A stretch of DNA of 64,000 nt from Pseudomonas sp. PH1b (GCF_000633395.1 NZ_AYMU01000009.1:281572-345571); one strand, 5' to 3'. Numbered from the stretch's first letter, positions 25,111 through 34,130 are shown. Translations and numbers: made by a program. Notes: generated by a model not told the origin, from the letters alone.

Positions 25111-25790
25111 CCTTGGCATCAGCTGGCATCGTTCGCGGCGGATGAATATCCAGGCACGCATGAGGTGCAACTTCATCCAGTATTAGCGGAGCAACTTTTA
25201 CCCTGAATAAAACACGAATGATTCTTATTATTTAAACAGAATAAAGCCAACACAAACCCAACGAGCCGACAAATAATCACGCCCCATAAATAGCACTACT
25301 GGCAAGCCAGCTATTCAATAGCTGACTAATAGATATTGTCGACCACCTTATTATTTCAATTTCTACTTTGACGTTTACAAGGTCCCGGACCAGGCCTCAT
25401 AACATCGCCTCTTATAAACCCCGCCCATTAGTTCTTAATATTCAAAAAAACCATATAGCCAAAGCTAATATTATTTATAGCAAAATTTAAAAAGCTCCCT
25501 GACTCATCGACAACCACCCCGTATTCATTGGCGGAAAAGCCACACGGCAAAGCCAGCCCGGCAACTTCCCCCGGTCCTCCCAAGCGCAGCAACACCGTCA
25601 AGCCATACTTTCCCAACGCGCCACAAAACCGCCTTGCAAGCCACTTCCACAAGGCTTACTTGCAAAAGCTCCGGCCTTGACTAAGTTGATAGCTACTCGC
25701 CACTGAAGTGCTCTTCAGCTGCCAGAAAACCAATAATATCGTCGAGGAACTCAATAACCGAACGCCCTCCCAGCCCCACCCAGCTGACAC
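25111..25790. other. AT-rich intergenic stretch upstream of the ebo/EDB cluster
   Basis: About 680 bases with no convincing gene. The part from about 25190 to 25500 is clearly AT-rich compared with the flanking genes, with runs such as ATTCTTATTATTTAAA and TTAATATTCAAAAAAA. One short minus-strand reading frame (25428-25652) has no ribosome site and no family match that I know. No strong -35/-10 pair could be fixed. This region should hold the promoter and a long 5' leader of the cluster, and its composition suggests a horizontally acquired island edge or a silenced (H-NS/MvaT-bound) control region; both are inference. Confidence 0.5.
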
Positions 25791-25793
25791 AGA

Positions 25794-25831
25794 CATGGAA
25801 TGAGTCATATCAATCAAGAGGGACGCTTGAT
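25794..25831 (+). promoter_or_regulatory. Candidate RsmA/RsmE (CsrA) binding sites over the eboD start
   Basis: Two GGA motifs lie just before the first ebo gene. The nearer one sits in the loop of a hairpin: ATCAAG (25813-25818), loop AGGGACG (25819-25825), CTTGAT (25826-25831). The loop holds the ribosome site and the stem includes the first two bases of the ATG. The second, CATGGAAT at 25794-25801, matches 7 of 8 positions of CANGGANG; its GGA lies 24 bases upstream of the first. This is the usual layout for Gac/Rsm translational repression, and the EDB cluster of P. fluorescens NZI7 is GacS-regulated. Confidence 0.65.
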
Positions 25832-27713
25832 GAAGCGCAGCTTGTTGCCTCGTGCCTTCTCGCTAAAGGGTACAGCCGAAAACTACTGGCTTTCGTTATT
25901 GCTGTTCTCGGTCCTGGTGGTCGCCAGTTTCCTGCTGTTTGAACAGCAGATCCAGGCACTGCTGAATCAACTGGGCAGCTTCCTCCCGACCGACCCCGTG
26001 CAGCGCCTGAGCCTGGCCCTGCTGCTGCTGGCCTTGCTGGCGCTGGACGTACTGCTGCCAGTGCCCTCCAGCCTGGTGGCACTGCTGGCCGTCGCGGCCC
26101 TCGGAGCCCTGGGCGGCTACCTGGTGATCTTTATCGGCCTGTGCCTCGGCGCCTGCCTGGGCTACTGGCTCGGGGCCGGCTACTTCCGCCTGCTCTCCAG
26201 CTGGCTGGGGCTCAGGACCTGGCAACCCGGGCAACTGGCCTACCGCCTCAGTACCTTGTCGCTGATCTGCCTGCGCGGCGTTCCGGTACTGGCGGAGACC
26301 TCGGTGCTGGCGGCCGGCATGCAACGCTATCCACTGCGCCAGTTCCTGCTGGTCACCACCCTGGCCAACGCCGGGCTGGCCCTGGCCTACGCCGCCATCG
26401 GCAGCCTCCTGGTGGAACAGAACGCCCTGCTGGCGACCCTGCTCGCCAGCATGGTCCTGCCGGGCCTGCTGCTGGGGGCCCGGAGCCTGTTCAAACCTCG
26501 CATCGTGCAGCCCGAGCTTGATCACGCCCGCCCTCTGGAGGGCCGCTTCGAGGTGAGCTACCACTACCCGGTGCTGTTCACCGATCACCTGTTCCAGGTG
26601 GCCAACCCCTGCCTGCACCAGCAACTCACCCAGCAGCACCCGGGGCGCACCACCGTGCTGGTGTTTGCCGATGAACAACTGCTGCTGTGCTCCCCAGGTT
26701 TGCCGCACCAGATAAGCGCCTACTTCAGCGCCCATGCCAGCGACCTGCACCTGCAAGCCGCACCGATCCCGGTACCGGCGGGGGAGCTGAGCAAGACTCC
26801 GGATGTGCTCCAGCAGCTGTACGCCCACATGCTGGAACACGGCCTGGATCGACACTGCTACGTCCTGGCCCTGGGCGGCGGCGCGGTGCTGGACGCCGTG
26901 GGCTACGCCTGCGCGACCTTCCACCGGGGGATGCGCCTGGTCCGCATCCCGACCACGGTACTGGCCCAGAACGATGCCGGCATCGGCGTGAAGAACGGCA
27001 TCAACGCCTTCGCCCAGAAAAACCTGCTGGGGGCCTTCTATCCGGCCACGGCAGTGATCAATGACTTCCAGTTGCTGCTCAGCCTGTCCCCCCGGGACCA
27101 GATCGCCGGCCTGGCCGAGGCGGTGAAGGTCGCCGTGATCAAGGACGGTGCGTTCTTCCAGTGGATGGAACAGCAGGCCGAGGCCCTGGCGTCGTTCGAA
27201 CACAACGCCAGCCGCTACGCCATCCGCCGTTGCGCCGAGCTGCACCTGGGCCATATCACCGGCGCCGGCGACCCCTTCGAGCGCGGCAATGGCCGGCCCC
27301 TGGACTACGGCCACTGGGCCGCGCACAAACTGGAAAACCTCAGCCAGCACCGCTTGCGCCATGGCGAGGCCGTGGCGGTGGGCATGGCCCTGGATGCGCT
27401 CTACGCCAACGCCACCGGCTTGCTGTGCAACGCACAGACCCAGCGCCTGCTGCAACTGCTGGACAAGCTCGGCTTCAACCTGTGCCCGCCGGAACTGGCG
27501 CTCAAGGACAGCCAGGGCCGCTCCCTGCTTCTGCTCGGGCTGGAAGAGTTTCGCCAGCACCTGGGAGGCCAGCTGTCGATCCCGATGCTCAATCGCCTGG
27601 GCCAGTCCATCGATGTGCACCACATCGACACGCCGATGATGGAGCAGGCATTGCTGCGACTGGCCAGCTTTGGCGGACCGGACTTCGTCTGGGGCGAGGG
27701 CTGCACACAATGA
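25830..27713 (+). CDS. eboD: EboD: fusion of VTT/DedA-like membrane domain and 3-dehydroquinate synthase-like sugar cyclase
   Basis: A 627-residue protein of two parts. Residues 1-230 are a membrane unit: a helix at 17-38, then a VTT (SNARE-associated, DedA-like) domain with LPVPSSLVALLAVAALG, GYWLGAGYF and the CLRGVPVLAETSVLAAGM segment. Residues 240-610 are a 3-dehydroquinate/valiolone synthase-type cyclase: LALGGGAVLDAVGYA near 345, RIPTTVLAQNDAGIGVKNGI, LAEAVKVAVIKD and the metal-ligand segment DYGHWAAH near 492-499. The cyclase half is the usual EboD; the membrane half is an addition. The ATG at 25830 is preferred over the in-frame ATG at 25800 because AGAGGGA precedes it. First gene of the cluster, overlapping eboC by 4 bases. 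Confidence 0.88.
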   Translation: MKRSLLPRAFSLKGTAENYWLSLLLFSVLVVASFLLFEQQIQALLNQLGSFLPTDPVQRLSLALLLLALLALDVLLPVPSSLVALLAVAALGALGGYLVIFIGLCLGACLGYWLGAGYFRLLSSWLGLRTWQPGQLAYRLSTLSLICLRGVPVLAETSVLAAGMQRYPLRQFLLVTTLANAGLALAYAAIGSLLVEQNALLATLLASMVLPGLLLGARSLFKPRIVQPELDHARPLEGRFEVSYHYPVLFTDHLFQVANPCLHQQLTQQHPGRTTVLVFADEQLLLCSPGLPHQISAYFSAHASDLHLQAAPIPVPAGELSKTPDVLQQLYAHMLEHGLDRHCYVLALGGGAVLDAVGYACATFHRGMRLVRIPTTVLAQNDAGIGVKNGINAFAQKNLLGAFYPATAVINDFQLLLSLSPRDQIAGLAEAVKVAVIKDGAFFQWMEQQAEALASFEHNASRYAIRRCAELHLGHITGAGDPFERGNGRPLDYGHWAAHKLENLSQHRLRHGEAVAVGMALDALYANATGLLCNAQTQRLLQLLDKLGFNLCPPELALKDSQGRSLLLLGLEEFRQHLGGQLSIPMLNRLGQSIDVHHIDTPMMEQALLRLASFGGPDFVWGEGCTQ

Positions 27714-28594
27714 GCCCCTCTGCCCTGAACACCTGGCTGACCCTGGGTCGGGTCTCCAACCTGCCGACGGTCTGGACCAACGCCCTGGCGGCCGCCCTGC
27801 TGGCCAGCAGCGCCACCACCCTGGCTCCGCCCTCGCCGCTGGTCTGGACCTTGCTACTGCTGGCGCTCTCGGCGTTGTACCTGGCAGGCATGCTGCTCAA
27901 CGACCTGCTGGATGCCGACTGGGACCAGCAACATCACAACCCGCGGCCCATTGTCCTGGGGCTGGTCAGCCGCACTCAGGTGAGCCTGGCCACCGCCGCT
28001 CTGCTGCTGTTGGCGACGCTCTCGGTGCTGGGCCTCAGCCACCTGATCGCCCAGCCACACTGGCTGCTGGCCAGTGCCGGGTTACTGCTGCTGTTCATCC
28101 TGGCCTACAACCTGCTGCACAAGAAATATCCCCACAGCGTCTGGCTCATGGGCGGCTGTCGCTCGGCCCTGTACCTGACCGCCGCCGCCAGCCTGGCCAT
28201 GCCGCCACAGCCCTTGTGGCTGTGCGCCGCACTGCTGGGCGTGTACATCGCCGGCCTGACCTATCTGGCCCGCCTGGAACACCGCAACCAGTTGCTCAGC
28301 CGCCTGCCGCTGCTGCTGATGCTCAGCCCCCTGCTCCTGGCCGCCTATGCCGACAACAGCGTGTTCTGGCTGGTACTGCTGCTGTGGCTGGGCTGGCTCG
28401 GCTGGCATTACTGGCGCCACCTGGCCAACCCGCAGCAGCGACAGATCCGCGCCTTCATCGGCGCCGGACTGGCCGCCCTGCCACTGTTCGACGCCCTGGT
28501 GCTGGCCCTGGCCCACCAGCCCCTGGGCAGCCTGCTGTGCGTGCTGGTGTTCTTCCTGCTTCCCCACCTTCAACGCTGGATCAAGCCGACATGA
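27710..28594 (+). CDS. eboC: EboC: UbiA-like prenyltransferase
   Basis: A 294-residue integral membrane protein of the UbiA prenyltransferase superfamily. The N-terminal LGRVSNLPTVWTNALAAALL is characteristic of EboC, and the first Asp-rich motif NDLLDADWD (64-72) is intact and would bind magnesium-diphosphate. The second Asp motif is degraded to LARLEHRNQ. About eight to nine hydrophobic segments follow. It would join a prenyl or similar chain to an aromatic or cyclitol acceptor in the membrane. It is coupled to eboD (ATGA) and to eboA (ATGA). Confidence 0.88.
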   Translation: MSPSALNTWLTLGRVSNLPTVWTNALAAALLASSATTLAPPSPLVWTLLLLALSALYLAGMLLNDLLDADWDQQHHNPRPIVLGLVSRTQVSLATAALLLLATLSVLGLSHLIAQPHWLLASAGLLLLFILAYNLLHKKYPHSVWLMGGCRSALYLTAAASLAMPPQPLWLCAALLGVYIAGLTYLARLEHRNQLLSRLPLLLMLSPLLLAAYADNSVFWLVLLLWLGWLGWHYWRHLANPQQRQIRAFIGAGLAALPLFDALVLALAHQPLGSLLCVLVFFLLPHLQRWIKPT

Positions 28595-29358
28595 GCATGG
28601 ACCTCGCCTCTACCGCCGCGCCTTCACTGACCCTGCGCCACCAGGCCTTTGTCGAGCGCCAGCGCCTGCTCGACCGGCAGTTGGACGACGACACTCGCCG
28701 CTGGTGGCAAGAGCGCCTCGAACAACTGGCCCAGCAGCCTAGCGCCAACACCCTGATGCTGCTCAGCAGCCAGTGCAAGCGCCGCCTCGGTGACACGCCG
28801 CTGGCCGAGGCCCAGGGGTGGAACCGCACCCAGCTGGCGCGGGCGCTGTTGCTGGCAGGGCTGCTCGAACAACAGGCCGGCGCCGAACAACTGCCCCTGC
28901 TGCGGCAGTTGTTTCTCTGGGGCGACGACCAGGAAAAAAGCGTCCTGCTCAAGGTCCTGGACGACCTGGACACACAAGGGGCCAGCCTCGACCTGGCACT
29001 CCAGGCAGGGCGCACCAACAACCGCGAGGTGTTCGCCGCCATCGCCCTGGACAACCCCTTCCCCGCTCGCCACTACCAGGACCGGGCCTTCCACCAACTG
29101 GTGCTCAAGACCCTGGGCATGGGCCTGGACAGCAGGCGCATCAGCGGTCTGGCCCAGCGCCGGAGCGTCGACCTCAACCAACTGGCCCTGGAACACATGG
29201 AGGAGCAATTGGCGGCGGACCGCAGCGTCAGCGACAGCCTGCCCCGGGTCATTGCCTTCGAGCTACTGAGCCAGGCCCAGCGCCAGCGCCTGCGCGGCCT
29301 GTGCCAGCAGCAGCGCCTGGCGTCGCACTGGCTCCAACACTTCCCGCCCGAGGCCTGA
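28591..29358 (+). CDS. eboA: EboA domain protein
   Basis: A 255-residue soluble helical protein of the EboA family, whose biochemical activity is unknown. The core is WNRTQLARALLLAGLLEQ, LPLLRQLFLWGDDQEKSVLLKVL, TNNREVFAAIALDNPFPARHY and LVLKTLGMGLDSRRISGL; the family-typical EVFAAIALDNPFPA stretch is clear. The repeated short helices resemble a HEAT/TPR-like scaffold. It starts inside the eboC stop (ATGA) and ends 51 bases before eboB, the widest gap in the ebo genes, where a GGAACTCATC sequence provides the next ribosome site. Confidence 0.85.
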   Translation: MSMDLASTAAPSLTLRHQAFVERQRLLDRQLDDDTRRWWQERLEQLAQQPSANTLMLLSSQCKRRLGDTPLAEAQGWNRTQLARALLLAGLLEQQAGAEQLPLLRQLFLWGDDQEKSVLLKVLDDLDTQGASLDLALQAGRTNNREVFAAIALDNPFPARHYQDRAFHQLVLKTLGMGLDSRRISGLAQRRSVDLNQLALEHMEEQLAADRSVSDSLPRVIAFELLSQAQRQRLRGLCQQQRLASHWLQHFPPEA

Positions 29359-29409
29359 AAAACCCCGGGCCGGGCCCAGTCGTATCCACTACCCCATCAG
29401 GAACTCATC

Positions 29410-30294
29410 ATGCTGAAGTACTTCGACCCGCACATTCATATGGTCAGCCGCACCACCGACGACTATCAGAACATGGCCGCCGCCGGCATCACCGGGGTGA
29501 TCGAGCCGGCATTCTGGCAAGGCCAGGCGCGTACCAGCGTCGGCAGCTTCATCGACTACTTCGATACCCTGCTGGGCTGGGAACGCTTTCGCGCCAGCAT
29601 GTTCGGCATCCACCATTTCTGCACCATCGGCCTGAACCCCAAGGAAGCCAACGACCTGTCGGTGGCCAACGAGGTGCTGGAGATCCTGCCGCGCTACCTG
29701 ATCAAGGACGGTGTCGTCGCCGTGGGCGAGATTGGCTACGACGACATCACCCCGGAGGAAGATCGCTTTCTCGCCGCGCAACTGGAGCTGGCCAGGCAGT
29801 TCAACCTGCCGGTGCTGGTGCACACCCCGCACCGGGACAAGATCGGCGGCACCAAACGCACCCTGGCAGTGATTCGCGAGGTGGGCATCGCCGAGCACCT
29901 GGTGATCATCGACCACCTCAACGAACTGACCTTGCCGCTGGTACTCGACAGCGACTGCTGGCGCGGCCACTCCATCTACCCCAACACCAAGATGTCCGAG
30001 CAACGCATGGTGGCCCTGCTCCAGGAGTACGGCACCGAGAAGATGGTGGTCAACAGCGCCGCCGACTGGGGCATCAGCGATCCATTGAAGGTGCCCAAGA
30101 CCGGCCAGGCGATGCTCGCCGCCGGCTTCAGCGAGGCCCAGGTGGAACAGGTGCTGTTCCACAATCCGGTGGACTTCTTCGCCCAGAGCGGGCAGTTGGA
30201 CAAGCAGTTGGTAAGCTCCCCGCTGCCCATCGACCAGCGCCGCCAGTGGCAGGACAACTCTGCCCTGCGGGGCCAGGAACCGGTGATCAAATGA
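29410..30294 (+). CDS. eboB: EboB: TatD-family metal-dependent hydrolase
   Basis: A 294-residue TIM-barrel metal-dependent hydrolase. Metal ligands can be placed at H8 and H10 (DPHIH), the Glu in AVGEIGYDD (near 107), His in VLVHTPHRDK (near 138), His in VIIDHLNEL and Asp in SAADWG. This is the TatD-related EboB type. The natural substrate is unknown. In eustigmatophyte plastids and cyanobacteria an equivalent gene stands in the ebo operon. It overlaps eboE by 4 bases (ATGA). Confidence 0.88.
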   Translation: MLKYFDPHIHMVSRTTDDYQNMAAAGITGVIEPAFWQGQARTSVGSFIDYFDTLLGWERFRASMFGIHHFCTIGLNPKEANDLSVANEVLEILPRYLIKDGVVAVGEIGYDDITPEEDRFLAAQLELARQFNLPVLVHTPHRDKIGGTKRTLAVIREVGIAEHLVIIDHLNELTLPLVLDSDCWRGHSIYPNTKMSEQRMVALLQEYGTEKMVVNSAADWGISDPLKVPKTGQAMLAAGFSEAQVEQVLFHNPVDFFAQSGQLDKQLVSSPLPIDQRRQWQDNSALRGQEPVIK

Positions 30295-31529
30295 GTGCCC
30301 GGGGCGGTTGGAGCGCCGCGCAGATCGGCTATTGCAGCAACGTGCACCCGGCCCGTGACGTGGCCGGCCTGCAGGCATCGATCCAGGAACACTTCCAGGG
30401 CGTACGGCGCCAGCGTGGGCTGGCGGTCCAGGACAGTGGGTTGTGGATCAGCGCCCAGGCGGCTGCCGAACTGCAGCAACCGCAAGTGCGCGAAGCCCTC
30501 CTCGGGACGCTGCACGACTGCGGAGTGCGCCTGACCTCCCTCAACGGTTTTCCCTATGGCCAGTTCCACCAGGGCGCGGTGAAGGCCGAGGTCTACCAGC
30601 CGACCTGGGCCGAGCCGCAGCGCCTGGAGTACAGCTTGCAGCTGGCGCACTTTCTGGCCCTCGCGCTGCCCCTGGACTGCCAGCAAGGGGTGATCTCCAG
30701 CGTGCCTTTGGGCTATGCCGCGACCTGGGACGAGGCCCAGCAGCAAAGGGCCGAAGAGCAGTTGCGGCAACTGACCGCCGAGCTTGCCAGCCTGCACCGG
30801 CACAGCGGCAAGAAGATCCTCCTGTGCCTGGAAATGGAGCCTGACTGCGTACTGGAAAACACCGACCAGGCCCTCGCCTTTTTCAAGCGCTGGCAGGCCA
30901 GTGATCCCCATCACGCCTACCTGGCGCTGTGTTTCGATGTCTGCCACCAGGCGGTGGTTTTCGAGGACTGCTATCAGTCCCTGCAACGGCTGCTGGAAGC
31001 GCGGGTGCCGGTGGGCAAGATCCAGCTGTCCAACGCCCTGATCTGCCAGTTGCCCCTTGCCGACCGCCAGCGCCGCGAACAGGTGCTGCAGGCCCTGGGC
31101 AAGTTTGCCGAGGCCACCTACCTGCATCAGGTGAAAGCCCGGGATACCCGCGGACAACTGCTGGCCTGGGCCGACCTGCCCGCCGCGCTGCAGGCGATCG
31201 AGCCGGCACAGGGACAATGCCCCGAACTGCGGATTCACTTCCATGTGCCGTTGTTCAGTGAGCAGTTCCTGCTGGCCGAGCTCAGCGGCAGCCAGCAGGC
31301 CCTGCTGCGCACCTTCGACTTTCTGGCCCGACACCCGCACTTCCAGCCGGTGCTGGAGGTGGAGACCTACAGCTGGAACGTACTGCCCGGCGCCCTGCGC
31401 CCGGACACCGAACAGGCGCTGCTGCGCGGCATCGCGGCCGAGTTGCAATGGGTCGAGGCGCAACTGCACCAGCGGCATCTGCTGCGCACCCTGCACTCCT
31501 CCCTGGAGGCGTCCGCCCATGCTCTCTGA
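30291..31529 (+). CDS. eboE: EboE: TIM-barrel 'metabolite traffic' protein
   Basis: A 412-residue TIM-barrel protein related to xylose isomerase-type epimerases. Family signs are GYCSNVHPARDVAGL at the N-terminus, LTSLNGFPYGQFH, a YQPTWAEPQRLEYS stretch, SSVPLGY, ILLCLEMEPDCVLE with likely metal Glu, LCFDVCHQAVVFED and a late ELRIHFHVPLFSE. This is EboE, called a metabolite traffic protein in some databases; the actual reaction is not known. It overlaps eboF by 11 bases, with no room for a separate promoter. Confidence 0.88.
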   Translation: MSARGGWSAAQIGYCSNVHPARDVAGLQASIQEHFQGVRRQRGLAVQDSGLWISAQAAAELQQPQVREALLGTLHDCGVRLTSLNGFPYGQFHQGAVKAEVYQPTWAEPQRLEYSLQLAHFLALALPLDCQQGVISSVPLGYAATWDEAQQQRAEEQLRQLTAELASLHRHSGKKILLCLEMEPDCVLENTDQALAFFKRWQASDPHHAYLALCFDVCHQAVVFEDCYQSLQRLLEARVPVGKIQLSNALICQLPLADRQRREQVLQALGKFAEATYLHQVKARDTRGQLLAWADLPAALQAIEPAQGQCPELRIHFHVPLFSEQFLLAELSGSQQALLRTFDFLARHPHFQPVLEVETYSWNVLPGALRPDTEQALLRGIAAELQWVEAQLHQRHLLRTLHSSLEASAHAL

Positions 31530-32964
31530 GCCCCTGCGCCAACCCTTGCTGCTGATCAATGTGGTCGGGCTGACCCCAAGCCTGCTGGGGCCGGCCACGC
31601 CACGGATCAACGCCCTGCTGCAGCGCGCCCGCATGGCCAGTCTGCGCCCGGTATTTCCCGCCGTGACCTCGACGGTGCAGGCCTCGATCCTCACCGGCCT
31701 GCCGCCTTCGGGGCACGGCGTCGTCGGCAACGGCTGGTATTTTCGCGATCAGGCCGAAGTGCGCTTCTGGCTGCAGCCCAATGCCCTGATCCAGGGGGAA
31801 AAGGTCTGGCAGACCTTGCAGCGGGAAATCCCCGGCCTGCGCTGCAGCCAGCTGTTCTGGTGGTTCAACATGTACGCCGAGGTGCAGGCGGCCATTACCC
31901 CCCGGCCTCACTACCCGGCCGATGGGCGCAAGATGTTCGGCCTGTACTCGTCCCCGAAGGACCTGCACCAGCGCATCGAGCAACAGATCGGCGAATTCCC
32001 CTTTCCGAGTTTCTGGGGACCGGCGGCAGGTATTGCCTCCAGCCGCTGGATCGTCGACTGCGCCATCGCCGAGTTCCAGATCAACCGGCCCGACCTGCAA
32101 TTGATCTACCTCCCGCACCTGGACTACAGCCTGCAGCGCCTGGGGCCTGAGCACCCGTCCATCAGCGACGAAGTGCGGGCCATCGATCACCAGGTCGGGC
32201 GCCTGCTGGACTTTGCCCAACAGCAAGGCGCGGCGGTGATGCTGGTCTCCGAATACGGCATCGAAGCCGTGCAGCAATCGATCTCCATCAACCGCTTGCT
32301 GCGCGAGCAAGGCCTGCTGCAGGTACGCCGCTCCCTGAGCTGGGAATTGCTCGACCCCGGTGCCGGCGCGGCCTTTGCCGTGGCCGACCACCAGATCGCC
32401 CACATCTACGTGCGCCGCCCCGAGGACATTGCCCAGGTCAAGGCGCTGTTGCAGCGCCAGCCCGGCATCGAGCAGGTACTGGACAAGAGCGAACAGCGCG
32501 CCTGGCAGCTCGATCACCCGCGCAGCGGCGAGCTGGTGGCCGTGGCGGCCGCGGGCTTCTGGTTCGATTACTACTACTGGTTCGACGACCGACTGGCCCC
32601 GGACTTCGCCCGCACCGTGGATATCCATCGCAAGCCAGGCTACGACCCGCTGGAGTTGTTCATCGACCCGGCGATCCGTTTTCCCAAGCTGCGGGTCGCC
32701 CGCCGCCTGCTGCAGAAGAAGCTCGGCTTTCGCTACTACATGGACCTGATCCCCCTGGACACCCGACTGATTCGCGGCAGCCATGGACGCTTGCCGAGCA
32801 ACGAGCAGGTCGGCCCCCTGCTGATCACCGATTGCGATTTACCACTGCCGGCCACCCTGCCGGTCACGGCGGTAAAGCACCTGCTCCTAGAGCATTTCCT
32901 AGGGCGCCCCTATGACGATACGGCTCAGGCCAAGGAGATTCCATGCGGCGAACCATCCCTATAG
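31519..32964 (+). CDS. eboF: EboF: alkaline-phosphatase-superfamily nucleotide pyrophosphatase-like protein
   Basis: A 481-residue protein of the phosphodiesterase/nucleotide pyrophosphatase branch of the alkaline phosphatase superfamily. The catalytic Thr region is FPAVTSTVQASILTGLPPSGHGVVGNGW (Thr near 52), with metal ligands in LIYLPHLDYSLQRLG (Asp, His) and LVSEYGIE, and a late His near VDIHRKPGYDP. There is no clear signal peptide, so it may act inside the cell unless it is carried by a partner. It is the last of the six ebo genes; its 3' end overlaps the next cytochrome-like gene by 22 bases. Confidence 0.88.
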   Translation: MLSEPLRQPLLLINVVGLTPSLLGPATPRINALLQRARMASLRPVFPAVTSTVQASILTGLPPSGHGVVGNGWYFRDQAEVRFWLQPNALIQGEKVWQTLQREIPGLRCSQLFWWFNMYAEVQAAITPRPHYPADGRKMFGLYSSPKDLHQRIEQQIGEFPFPSFWGPAAGIASSRWIVDCAIAEFQINRPDLQLIYLPHLDYSLQRLGPEHPSISDEVRAIDHQVGRLLDFAQQQGAAVMLVSEYGIEAVQQSISINRLLREQGLLQVRRSLSWELLDPGAGAAFAVADHQIAHIYVRRPEDIAQVKALLQRQPGIEQVLDKSEQRAWQLDHPRSGELVAVAAAGFWFDYYYWFDDRLAPDFARTVDIHRKPGYDPLELFIDPAIRFPKLRVARRLLQKKLGFRYYMDLIPLDTRLIRGSHGRLPSNEQVGPLLITDCDLPLPATLPVTAVKHLLLEHFLGRPYDDTAQAKEIPCGEPSL

Positions 32965-34130
32965 TCGTGCTGAGTGTGTTGAGCGGACTTGCTCAGGCAC
33001 AGGGCTCGAACAACGTTGAGTGCAACAATTTCCTCAGCTTCGCGAACGACCCCAGCGGCACCCTGGCCACCTTCAAGCAGAACCCGGAGGCCATGGCCTG
33101 GAACTGGTTCGTCTGCCTCAACCGGCAGGATGCCAGGCAAGGCAGCTATCGGGTCTGGGAGACCTTCAAGCCAGACGATCAGGTCTACCTGTTGAAAGGC
33201 GCCGAACCACTGCCCTACAGCTCTCGGGAGAACTTGCCGAGCCAGGTGACACAACTGGCGCAACAGCAGGGCATGGATCCCCAGGGGCTGTTCCAGTTTC
33301 TGGGCAATGACACCCCCGGCAGCCCACAGAACGGTATCCAGCAGGTCGATGGCCTGGCCTTGAAGATGAACCCCAACCCGCCGGTTCCGCCCTCGGACAA
33401 GGAACAACTGGTGCGCTTTCACTTGATGATGGGCGAGGACACCTTCAACTACATCGTCACAAACAAGATCTACAACCGCGATGGCCTGGCCAAACTGACC
33501 AGCAACCTGGACTTTCCGGCCACCGCCTGGGAACTGAAGACCTCCTGGTTCTGGATCGGCACCAATCAGGGCTTCAAGTCCCAACTGGCCAAGGACGGGT
33601 ATTACATCTCCCAAGCCTATTACGTGAACAGCACCGGCCAGTATCAGGTGGGCTATGCCGCCCTGAGCGGCATGCACGTGATCAACAAGCTGACCCCGGA
33701 CTGGGTCTGGACCACCTTCGAAAACCGCAACAACCCCAAGTACACCGTCACCAACGACTCGCCACCCAAGGCCATGACCAACACCACCGGCCCCACCGAG
33801 GCGGCCAAGCCGGTGAACAGCAGCTACCAGCAGCAGTACCCGGAACTGGCCCAGTACGAATTGATCGGCGTGCAGTACGACCACACCCTGCCCGATCCCA
33901 AACTGCTGGCCAACTCCCAGCTGGAATCGGCCTTCCAGGGCACCTCTTCGTGCCTGGCCTGCCACAGCACCGCGGCCTATTCGACGCAGAAGAACAACTT
34001 CTTCTCGTTCAACCTCGATAACAGCGGCGGAATCCTCTACCCCACCAGCGTGCTGCCGGACAAAGACTTCATCGGTTATCAAAAACTGGACTATGTCTGG
34101 TCGCTCAAACGCGCCCAGTGGAAACGCTAA
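32943..34130 (+). CDS. Exported single-heme c-type cytochrome-like protein, copy 1
   Basis: A 395-residue exported protein with an 18-20-residue signal peptide (ending GLAQAQ). One CxxCH heme-attachment motif, SSCLACH, is at residues 337-341 near the C-terminus. The large region before it is unfamiliar but clearly paralogous to the protein at 37594-38874: both share a DYIV/NYIV..YN.D block, ELKTSW versus EVKSSW, and MHVINK..WVWTTFE versus LHIINK..WIWSTFE. It starts 22 bases inside eboF with a good AAGGAG site, so it belongs to the same operon. It probably works in the periplasm as an electron carrier or heme-containing partner of the next gene's product. Function unknown. Confidence 0.8.
   Translation: MRRTIPIVVLSVLSGLAQAQGSNNVECNNFLSFANDPSGTLATFKQNPEAMAWNWFVCLNRQDARQGSYRVWETFKPDDQVYLLKGAEPLPYSSRENLPSQVTQLAQQQGMDPQGLFQFLGNDTPGSPQNGIQQVDGLALKMNPNPPVPPSDKEQLVRFHLMMGEDTFNYIVTNKIYNRDGLAKLTSNLDFPATAWELKTSWFWIGTNQGFKSQLAKDGYYISQAYYVNSTGQYQVGYAALSGMHVINKLTPDWVWTTFENRNNPKYTVTNDSPPKAMTNTTGPTEAAKPVNSSYQQQYPELAQYELIGVQYDHTLPDPKLLANSQLESAFQGTSSCLACHSTAAYSTQKNNFFSFNLDNSGGILYPTSVLPDKDFIGYQKLDYVWSLKRAQWKR

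Noticed and set aside
25428..25652. Minus-strand 74-residue reading frame in the AT-rich gap
   Set aside because: No ribosome site, no recognisable family, and composition of the translated product looks random; a remnant cannot be excluded.
28220..28320. Second Asp-rich motif of EboC as a fully active UbiA site
   Set aside because: The segment reads LARLEHRNQ without the DxxxD pattern, so normal UbiA chemistry is uncertain; noted in the feature rather than raised as a finding because EboC proteins commonly diverge here.
27161..29358. Long open frames alternative to eboD/eboC/eboA in other phases
   Set aside because: They are Pro/Gly/Arg-rich by-products of high-GC codon use and show no family motifs, whereas the ebo frames do.
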